From Hyposmocoma kahamanoa (Eukaryota; Arthropoda; Insecta; Lepidoptera; Cosmopterigidae): a DNA stretch of 64,000 bases. The notes under the pieces were generated by a model, which made no database searches, was not told where the DNA came from, and worked only from the letters and a program-made list of their open reading frames with translations. This document shows positions 55,816 through 64,000 of the stretch, piece after piece. The stretch lies in assembly GCF_003589595.1 (NCBI RefSeq), contig NW_020654748.1, positions 7,088,690-7,152,689 on the forward strand. Direction: 5' to 3'. The stretch's first letter is position 1. Each line of letters opens with the position of its first letter. The position numbers and the translations under genes were made by a program.

Positions 55816-56900
55816 AATATCTACCTACTTAAGAGTAATTTTGTGTTTTTTTCAACATGTTATAATAAAGATTGGCATAACCAATTTATCCTGAAAAGTG
55901 CGAATTCATGTTCAACGCTGATTGAGCTAAACAGTTGTATAGTACCGATTTATGAAAGAAATTCACTTCCACAATCTCGAAACGTGTTAGAAATCAGGTC
56001 CGCCACCAGGAGTACCTATCCGAATATTTGCATAACACACTCCGATACACGAGTAATATGTGGTTTGGAATCTAGACTTGCGTTAGATAGTCTCCAGGGA
56101 CCGTGTAATTTGTACTAATAGACACTGTCCTTAATTGTAGTCAAGTTAGCACATAACACAACTTGTTACCGTATATGTATGTCGCAATAAGTCCTGGTGT
56201 ATTGTACACATGCTGTAGAATTGAGTGAGTGTATAACAGTATGGATATATCGGTAATGTTTAATACTCTGCAATGTTCCTTTATGTCGTGATACGGTTCT
56301 GGTAAATGGTGCAAAAGTTAAAGAGGCAATACCGGGTAATGTGATCTTCAAAAATGCTACGGCGTAGCTGCATCGACCGCCATAAAAAAAATTACTTTAT
56401 AACATGCCTACTCAATTGGAGGGCGGAGCTTGATAAAGGTACGGTATGAACGCGAGATGAAAAGAGAAGGGAAGTATTGACATGTATTGAATTATTTATA
56501 ATTTATGGATGCTTAACGCCTTCGGTGAAATATTTGAAACGAAACTCGTAAATAAAATTTATCGCAAACTCGACTGCAACATTAAATTTAATTGCCTTTA
56601 TAATACTTGTGTAGCACAATACATAAAGCAGAATTTAATGGCAGAGTCGCTGTACACAGAAGATAAATTAATTATTTAAGTCTAGTAAAGGAAAGCGACG
56701 TATCTCCGGGACCATGCATCTGTGCCTAATTGCTTCTCTGTCGCTCTATTGAACACGTAACCACATTACATAGTGTTGAACACCGAGGTGCAAACCGCGT
56801 GTGTACGTAGACCTTTTTTCGATTTACAATGTCCACGTTTAAGGTTTTAGATAATTTTACATTACGTGGAGTTTTCAGGTTTGTAAGTATTTCATTGTAT
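55816..56900. other. Spacer, nothing recognised
   Basis: The plus frame at 55843-56118 (91 codons, FFSTCYNKDWHNQFILKSAN) is unrecognised. No other signal. Confidence 0.35.
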
Positions 56901-56904
56901 TTAG

Positions 56905-57080
56905 GTGAGCTCTAGTAAATATGGTCGATTTGAAGTAAAACAATTGACGACACCCGTCAATTGTTTCGAATTCGGGCCGGCCAATCGGAGCGCAGTTGAC
57001 ATCATAATGATTTGGCAGAATAGTTTTCAAACAAATTAAATGACATTTCGCCTCTATTTCTGGTTATAGTACACTCGATG
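56905..57080. mobile_element. TIR element of the 8-bp TSD family, copy 3 (truncated)
   Basis: About 175 bp matching the distal end of copies 1 and 2: 'atggtcgatttgaagtaaaa', 'ccaatcggagcgcagtt', 'aatgacatttcgcctctatt' and terminus 'cactcgatg'. The other end is missing. Confidence 0.75.
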
Positions 57081-57179
57081 GGTGAAGTAAACTGATATTT
57101 CTAAACATCTCTGTCATAAACAATTTGTGAATAAGCGGTTTTGTCTATCTGACGTGAAACGACACAGAACCCATGACAC

Positions 57180-57375
57180 GTGTAGCAGAAGAGTCCTAAA
57201 GTGGAGACCGAGGACCGGTACCAGAAATATCGGTCGCCAGAGTCTACATTGTCCGTCAATCTACACTCTGGCGACCGATATAGTCAAGTAACTAAGGCCT
57301 GGATGCATATGGCCCAAGACCGGAGAGAATGGCGTGCAAATGTAGAGACTACAGTCAGCAGAGGGTGACTAAAGG
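57180..57375 (+). pseudogene. RTE-like LINE C-terminal fragment
   Basis: The frame reads RVLKWRPRTGTRNIGRQ and, after breaks, KAWMHMAQDRREWRANVETT to a stop. This matches the 'VL.WRPRTG.RS.GRP..RW.DD... W...AQDR..W' end of RTE proteins. Part is an internal inverted repeat ('tatcggtcgccagagtctac'/'acactctggcgaccgata'). Confidence 0.6.
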
Positions 57376-57479
57376 CTAAAAATACTATCGTTCAAAAGTT
57401 TGCGTCTTCTTCTTCTTGTGCCTTATTGCGCATTTTTATGATATACACCCTGGTCAATTTCCGTGGGAAGCACAAAATG

Positions 57480-58400
57480 TTCGAAATTCAAATAAACAAT
57501 ATGGCCGCCATACAAATTTCAAAGCCTCCTATCACGGAAACTAGTAGAGATGGGTAGGAGGTGCTCGAAGGAATGTCCTATAAGGTAACACTGGTCAACT
57601 GCCTGGGTTAAAAAAAAACAAGATGGCGATTTCAAAATGGCAGACGAAAAAAAACTTGCTTTGATCCGGCTGAAAATTGGCATGTGAGGGTCTTTAGGAG
57701 TCCTTAATCATAATTTGGGGTAAAAAATTTCTTTTCGCCATTTTTTAATATGGCTGCCATATAAGTGTATTTTTCGTAAAAAATAGCTGCCGAAAGAAAT
57801 TTGCTCTGATTCGACTGAAAATTGGCATGTGAAGGCCACTAGAAATGCCGGATAATCATTTGCACTCAAAATTTGTTTTTAGCTATTTTCAAATATGGCC
57901 GTCATAGAAGCGTTCGTTGGCGGCAGAAAGAAAATTGCTCAGATCCCTTTGAAAATTGGGTTATGGTGGTCTCTAGGAGTGCTTGATAATAATTTGTGAT
58001 CAAAATTGGTTTTTCAACATTTTTAAATATGGCCGCTATACAAACTCTTTCAGCGGCAGATAAAAATTTGCACTAATTCGATTGAAAATGGACATGTCTT
58101 TATGAGTGTTTAATAATAATTAGAGGTTAAAATTTATTTTTCACCATTTTTCAATATGGCTACCATACAAACTTTTTTGGCGATAGATACAAATTTCTTC
58201 TAATTCGACTGAAAATGACATGGCATCATAATTTGGGGTAAAAATTTTGTTTCCGCTGTTTTTCGATATAGCCGTAATTTATTTATGTAAGTAACTTTAC
58301 TCGAGCTGAAAATTAGTACGAAAAAATTTCTAAGATTGTTTGATAATAATTAGTGGTCATAATATATTTTTGTAATTTTTAAATATGGCCACCAAATATC
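57480..58400. repeat. Diverged tandem repeat, period about 120 bp
   Basis: At least six units, each with 'ctgaaaattggcatgtg' (or a variant), then 'ataatttggggtaaaa' and 'atttttnaatatggccgccat'-type words (57508, 57750, 57893, 58029, 58156, 58263, 58384). Units differ by substitutions and small indels. A GC-rich word 'gccgaggcccgcggagggcg' closes the region at 58440-58460. Confidence 0.75.
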
Positions 58401-58689
58401 AAAGAGCTATTTAATTTGTTTTAAAACAAAGTCCTAAGTGCCGAGGCCCGCGGAGGGCGAAGCCCGAAGCGTCTGCACGCCTTCGTACGGAGGTAATTAT
58501 ATACGGAGGCGTAATAGATTACGAGTACAAGATCTCACAATTATAAAAATGTAAGGCATTCTTCCCAATGTAGTCGAAATTAGATACTTATTATAGCGTT
58601 GTTATATCTCAACCATATCTGTTAGATTTCATTTTCTTGAAAGCTATGCCAAAGAGAAGTATTTAGGGGGAGAAATGACAAACTACTGC

Positions 58690-58860
58690 CGAATTTCCTG
58701 TACTATCAATACCAAAACAACGATAATCCAGAATACTCAGACCAAAACCAACTTAGAATTGTTCGTTTCTTTAATTGACCCAAATCGGGAATCGACTTCC
58801 TCATCAAGCGCCCATAGTACTAACTGCTGTGCCACCGAAGAGCATGAACACACCCCGTAA
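58690..58860 (-). repeat. tRNA-derived SINE, family S4
   Basis: The minus strand reads 'cggtggcacagcagttagta' (A-box region) and 'gaagtcgattcccgatttgg' (B box), then 'ttctaagttggttttggtct', which resembles the S3 body. It is likely a relative of S3 with a different head. Confidence 0.6.
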
Positions 58861-58939
58861 ACTGAACCCGACCACGCGCCGCAGACCGAGCCCGACCCCA
58901 CCGTATATGGGGTACAGGGCTCGTAATTACATATTATTA

Positions 58940-59320
58940 CACTAAACAATTATGGTTTCAATTACAATATACCTAAAACTCAAATCGTGTTAAAAAAAAG
59001 CAAGTCCTTTTTGGTATAAAAATAAATTCGGGTCAAATTCACTACCACAAATGGCTGCGGTAGCAAGAGTATTATGTTACCAATTTGAAATTGAAATATA
59101 TATGAAAATTTATTTTCTGATTTACGTTCTTTTTCTGATGAAACAAAGCTTTATATACGAAAACGTATTTGCTGTTCCTTTCAGCATTCTGTACATGAAA
59201 TCATACATTAGTAGGTACCTTATATGAACAGTACGGTCGGGACATATATGTAAAATATATGCTTCCTTTTATAGAAATAGATACTCTATTTGGTTGTGCG
59301 CTGAACCCCACACCATAAAT
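58940..59320. other. Spacer, nothing recognised
   Basis: AT-rich with no supported feature. Confidence 0.4.
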
Positions 59321-59329
59321 ATGCATAAT

Positions 59330-59505
59330 CTCCCCGAATGACGACCTCAGAGGTCCCGGTTTCAATTCCCGGTAGGCACACTTTAGGGAATGAACTTTTC
59401 TAAATCGGTTCTGGTCGGGGTGATCCGAGTGCTCATTGTACAGGGAACTCTCTAGTTTGAAACCAGACAATTTAGTGTGCTTGTCTGGTACATTAATTTT
59501 TTGTT
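59330..59505 (+). repeat. tRNA-derived SINE, family S3
   Basis: B-box-like 'ccggtttcaattcccgg', then 'ctaaatcggttctggtcg' and 'ctagtttgaaaccagac'. The A-box part is degenerate. Confidence 0.55.
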
Positions 59506-59892
59506 GAAATTCAGACCTTACATCATACTAAATAAGTTACTTGTGGCTACGGTGCACAGCAACTTATAAGATAGTTATAATAAAGTAAGATAGTTTTGTT
59601 TAAAACGACTTCTGTACGTCTAGAGGTATGTACATTATTCCTATGTACGACAAACTTACATAGCATAGTGATTATGGTAATAGATGAGGAAGTGTAAAAG
59701 TCCCTACAAATAAAACTTGCCAAAAATCCTTGTAGACGAAATAATCGATAAAAAACTCGTGCAAACCAAAAACATTATACTAAAAAAGATTTTACACGAG
59801 AGATCAATATCAGAGGAAAGATACGCAACAAGTCATTAATTCGATTGATGTGTAAACACCACTCATAATAAAATGTTTGTGCCTTAAATGAA

Positions 59893-59962
59893 TGATGTAC
59901 TTTATTATCATTTTTATTATATCTATTTTAGACTCTCGCCTCTCCCAAGGCCTAAAAGATTA
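59893..59962 (-). repeat. R4-like element 3' terminal fragment
   Basis: The minus strand reads 'attaatcttttaggccttgg' and 'gagaggcgagagtctaaaat', then an AT-rich tail with 'aaaaatgataataaa'. It matches the 3' end of the large R4-like element at 38495-38530. Confidence 0.7.
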
Positions 59963-60810
59963 ATTTATTATTTTATTATTTGAAATAAACAGTTTTTAAT
60001 TATACATATACGGGTCTAAATTTGAGACGGGGCAACAAGGCCAGCTACCTTAATCGTTGTAGCTACAGGAAAACGGTTCTAGAAGACTATTCATGAATTT
60101 TGAAGATATTTTGATTGGCATTCACAGATTTTGAAAAAATGGTACAGACAGCAAGATAAAAGGCAATTTTTACAAAAAATTTTTTATGCCATTCGTTCCG
60201 GTCTCTGGTAAAGATCAATAGTTTTGTTTTTTCTCAAACATGCTCGGAAATGTTTACATTACTTTCAAAAAACGAACACGGAAAGTGTGTCATATAAAGA
60301 CCATGCGATTATTTCCCGGCCAAGGCCCAAAGTAAGTACGAAAATCCATCTTGTCCTCTTCTCAAAACTTTTAAATCTACCTACTAGTAATGAATATGTA
60401 AACAGGCAAAAGAAAAACTCATACAGAAAACTGCCCAGTGTTCATAATTGCGAGTATTAAAAATACCTACCTGTACCGCTAACTTTAAAAAAAGAAAATG
60501 GCGGTAACATTTAAACTAAAGTGTTTTAGTATTCTTTTGTTATTTCGTATTTTTGTATTTTGGTAACGAAAATACAGTGATAGACATACATTCAAACACA
60601 TCATCGGAAGTTCAGCAAACTACTATTAATGTGCCTGGAAAAACAATAACATTTTCTTTTAGCAAATGTATTGTATAAATTTTAATATTATTTTTTTTTT
60701 AACTTTTTGTATTATACATCTTCGTCTCTTTAGTCTTCTATTATTTCCTCGCATTGTTCTCGTATTAATACAAGGCCTCGCTGGCATTCGTCCTTGTAAT
60801 TCATTCTCGT
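59963..60810. other. Spacer, nothing recognised
   Basis: AT-rich. The word 'ggcaacaaggcca' is shared with 50912-50924, suggesting a further short repeat. Confidence 0.35.
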
Positions 60811-60815
60811 CCAGC

Positions 60816-61304
60816 CATCGAGTATATAACCAGAAATAGAGACGAAATGTCATTTAATTTGTTTGAAAACTATTCTGCCATATCATTACTGAGACAACTG
60901 CGCTCCGATTGGCTAGCCCGAGTTCGAAACAATTGACGGGTGTCGTGAACTGTTTCACTTCAAATCGACCAGTAAACTTGAGCTTTACTATAATGGACGA
61001 AAATTGCAAAGTTACATATTTAATTACCGATGAAATGTGATTCCGTTTGTTTTGTAATTAGATGTTTTGCTGTTTTTCCCACACCACCGAATAGAACAGC
61101 ACGGCATTGTTAGAGATATTATCTTTATTACAATAAATACAGAATATTTTTTGGAAAATACGGAGACGTACACACATGTCAGTAGTTGGCCTGTCTATAT
61201 TTCAGTGCAAACGGGAGTACATATTTATAAGAGCTGTATCGCTAACGTGTTACCAGGAATATATATCCCTTATTTCGTCTCTATGTCTGGTTATGTACTC
61301 GATG
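60816..61304. mobile_element. TIR element with 8-bp target duplication, copy 2
   Basis: Opposite orientation to copy 1. The termini CATCGAGTATATAACCAG and inverted CATCGAGTACATAACCAG carry the same 'gagacgaaat' extension. The flanks CGTCCAGC (60808-60815) and CGTTCAGC (61305-61312) are an 8-bp duplication with one mismatch. The interior frame (SSWPVYISVQTGVHIYKSC) matches the frame in copy 1. Confidence 0.85.
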
Positions 61305-62880
61305 CGTTCAGCAATCCCTTACTTCCTGGCCTCTGCAAGAATGTACTATTTAAATTCTGTACACGTAACTATAAGGAGTATTAAAGTACTGTACACATAA
61401 TTAATGAGTTTCAAAAACAGAACGTCGTATTTTTGCTAATTAAAATATCAAGACGCTACTCAAACGCTGTACTGCCTCCTATTGGTTAAATTTACCTAAA
61501 AGTATTGCAACCGGTCCATAAATCTTTATAATAAAAATTATTAGCTACCGTAGCATTGCCACTTACCAACTAACTGAAGCACGGGTCCAGTTAATGATTG
61601 GTTAAAATTTTAAGTCTTACTTGGCCAGTTCTATTCTATCTTTTTGGTGTTTTGGTTTGTAGCGTTTGTTTGGCTTTCGTCTAAATATATCAAGAGGTTC
61701 TAAGGTGGAACCTTTGCTTACCCTAATACTCATAAATGGGTTAAAATTTATTTTAAGAAATTGCATTTTTTGCCATGAATTATTAACAAAATACACATTA
61801 AATATTACGAGGTTTCATTATTTTATTTACTCGAAGAAAAAATATTGTATGCAATAATTACATAATTAGGTCTTTACTAATATTATTATATTAAATATAA
61901 AATTATAATATATTAAACACGGTACTCGACTTTAAGAACCCTCATTATGTAACAATTGCATAAAATACTATTGTTTAACAATTTTAGTAAACCATGCGGC
62001 AAAATCCCTCATTTAAAAACATAAGAAACATCTAGTGTGAAAAATGTGCATCTAAAATATTATTATTATATTTTAGCATACATTTTTAAAAACTATATTT
62101 CATATATGACAGAAACAAAGTACCGGATGGGTGCGACAGATGTAATTTTCGAACTTCATAGTTCGAAAATCGTCATTGTCGATATTTTGAAAAGTTAGCT
62201 TTCTTACGGTACCGTTCTAAAATTTGGTACAATGATATAAACTATAACAAAAAGCATGGAAATAGTGTGCGCGATACCCAACAACTTTATCAAGTAATAA
62301 AAAAATGTGTTTAAAATACAACTTTTTTTTGTATTACTAAATGCTAAACATTTTGATGTATAGGCCGTCAAACATATTTTTACGATTTGTATTTGAATTG
62401 AATAGTACCATTGCCGTACACCTTGTATAAGATAGATTACTACAAATATTAAACGCCTGAAGTAAATCACTTCCTTTTAATTCAATTTTTTTCCCGTACC
62501 ATTTTTACGAATATAGATTAGATGCCAGGAGAATCATCAGGTCAAGATGAGATAAAGATAAAATAATAAATTGCTGTCATGAATAACTAGAGAAAATGAC
62601 ATTGAGTTACACGAGCCAAGAAGTGGCTTAAAAAATATCTGCATATATTTTGAAAACTTTGCGCGATGTTTCGTGCTCGACCTCTGAGTGTTTGGAACTC
62701 GACATTTTCGTATTATATGGTATTTATTATATGCAAAGGCGTAACAAAGTTGTAAGATCATATTTCTACTGGTGACTTTCCTTAACTTTTGTAAAAAGTA
62801 AATTAAAAATGACGTAATCGTGACTTTTGTGAGTCGACGTATAATCAGATATTTAAATTAGGAAGTTGCCGTAGTTAGTG
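61305..62880. other. Spacer, nothing recognised
   Basis: AT-rich. A small perfect hairpin 'ttttcgaact tcat agttcgaaaa' at about 62145-62170 is the only structure seen. Confidence 0.35.
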
Positions 62881-62939
62881 ACGCGTAATCGGCTTGAGGC
62901 GATCATATTTTATCACACTTGTCTCATTAAGCCGACTCG

Positions 62940-63100
62940 TTCCGTTCGAGTGTCGACTCTGCCGTTCAGTCATCGATACGGCGCGGCCATTCGAGTGTAG
63001 TCGCCTCCATTCCACTATAGTCTCTTAGGTTTTCGACGTTAACAACTCTTCGGGTGACAAAATAATACGAAATTACAGGAGTCGAGAATCACAAAGTATG
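62940..63100 (+). promoter_or_regulatory. Candidate transcription start and first exon
   Basis: A CpG-rich stretch in AT-rich surroundings contains an arthropod-type initiator TCAGT at 62966-62970. About 130 bp downstream is a good 5' splice site, ACAAA|GTATGT, with GT at 63096. This could be the start of a host gene extending out of the window, or the 5' region of the LINE fragment at 63590. No TATA box was identified. Confidence 0.2.
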
Positions 63101-63134
63101 TAAAAAATTAATATGTAATAAAAATGTGAAAGTT

Positions 63135-63533
63135 TTAGTGTGTACTAGAGTAAGGAGAGTGAAATATAGGAGAAGATTGCGCCGCGGAGCTGGAAGCCTC
63201 TGCCTTCGAGAGTTGGAGACTGAGGACAAAGGTCCAGGACCGGAAGACAGCGAGGTTCTTGGCGAGACGGTAGTTAAAGTGCAGGACGCGAGGTAGATAA
63301 CGAGCCAGCAGTTCTAGAGCAGCAGCAGCAGCGTCGGCTTCAGTTGTTCCTGTGACGCGTCTTACGTACGTAGCCGCTCCACACTCGCTCGATGTAGGTG
63401 AACGACAAAGAGAAGGAAGAGCGTAAAGATGAAGACCTGATTTAGCGTGAGGAAATTGAGAAACTGATAACGTGTAAGGCGCGTAAGCGCAGGGGAGTAA
63501 GTGCAGGGTTCCGAAAAATATGAAATTTCGCAT
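63135..63533 (-). CDS. Unrecognised ORF, doubtful
   Basis: A 132-codon minus-strand frame through GC-rich sequence, with an alanine run (EADAAAAALELLARYLPRVL) that reflects a GCA/GCC repeat. No family is recognised; the GC richness alone can keep a frame open. Confidence 0.12.
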   Translation of the reverse strand: MRNFIFFGTLHLLPCAYAPYTLSVSQFPHAKSGLHLYALPSLCRSPTSSECGAATYVRRVTGTTEADAAAAALELLARYLPRVLHFNYRLAKNLAVFRSWTFVLSLQLSKAEASSSAAQSSPIFHSPYSSTH

Positions 63534-63589
63534 TTTAGGTCAAGTAACGTCTTTAAACTAAGATAAAATCTCGAATGTATCGACAAATT

Positions 63590-63716
63590 CGCAACGCAAT
63601 AAAATAGGAATATAGAACTTATCTCCGGAGGGAAACTTAAAAGGGCTAAGAAAATTCGAATAGCTACTTGGAATGTGAGAGGGATGAAGAAACATGGGAA
63701 CGCTTATAAAAAATAA
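63590..63716 (+). pseudogene. LINE AP-endonuclease N-terminal fragment
   Basis: The frame reads ELISGGKLKRAKKIRIATWN followed by VRGMKKHGNAYKK and a stop. The (K)IRIATWNVRG motif is the first strand of the apurinic-type endonuclease of RTE-like and related LINEs; its Asn is catalytic. Homology is lost after 63700. Sequence upstream may be the element's 5' UTR. Confidence 0.5.
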
Positions 63717-64000
63717 TGGACTGAAAACTTGGCCTATGCTCATTTACATAAAACTAACAAAAGAAAAAATCATCAAGACTTGGCTGTATGGTTTTAAACC
63801 TTTGTATTTTCCCAAACGGAAAGAATTAAAAAACAACATGACATAACGATTTCCCGCGAGAAAATGTTAGAAAATTAAACGATTGAAGAAAAATTTATTC
63901 TAAGAATTAGCAGTACGGCTAATTAAACGTCTTGGTTGACACTTTGAGACATCAAAGAACGAAATAGTTTTATTATTATATACATTTTAAATGAAATAAT

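Overview
The window looks like AT-rich, non-coding DNA from an insect, almost certainly a lepidopteran (moth or butterfly). The evidence is the set of decayed transposons: jockey/CR1-type LINEs with YADD-class reverse transcriptases, RTE elements ending in the typical 'gaggcc..tgcccaacagtgggc' 3' tail, a TAA-associated R4/Dong-like element with a restriction-like endonuclease, Penelope-like termini, tRNA-derived SINEs and several TIR-bearing MITEs. I see no prokaryotic gene organisation, no CRISPR array, no rRNA and no convincing complete host gene. Family names rest on recognised protein motifs; no database search was run.

Layout. 0-9.6 kb: a LINE C-terminus at the left edge, a broken jockey-like ORF (3.1-4.3 kb), a long palindromic MITE (5.3-5.8 kb) and scattered repeats. 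9.6-13 kb: Penelope-like termini around a 400-N assembly gap whose two flanks are the same 71 bp. 13-19.5 kb: repeat families A and B, a 430-bp TIR element with internal tandem units, RTE relics and one small candidate ORF. 19.5-24.3 kb: LINE relics, including a CR1-like copy that split an older TA-flanked DNA element. 24.8-32 kb: SINEs, family A copies and the best-preserved LINE ORF (26.4-28.6 kb, minus strand). 32-38.8 kb: a Penelope endonuclease relic, then a near full-length R4/Dong-like element interrupted by an RTE copy. 39-50 kb: sparse, with SINEs, LINE and RTE 3' ends and a hexanucleotide microsatellite. 51-64 kb: three copies of a TIR element with 8-bp target duplications, repeat B copies, nested SINEs, a roughly 120-bp tandem repeat with recurrent ATGGCC motifs, and at the right edge a GC-rich stretch that may be a host 5' exon or the 5' part of a LINE.

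How the parts relate. The genes here do not form a pathway. They are selfish elements nested in one another, and the nesting gives a relative order: RTE into R4, CR1-like LINE into a TA-flanked DNA element, family A repeat into a tRNA-SINE, and an 8-bp-TSD element into a LINE 3' end. Almost all ORFs have frameshifts, stops or truncations. The only long clean frame is the 26.4-28.6 kb LINE, and it is 5'-truncated. I found no functional new system; the more unusual observations are structural (junctions, fold-backs, repeat architectures and one assembly artefact).
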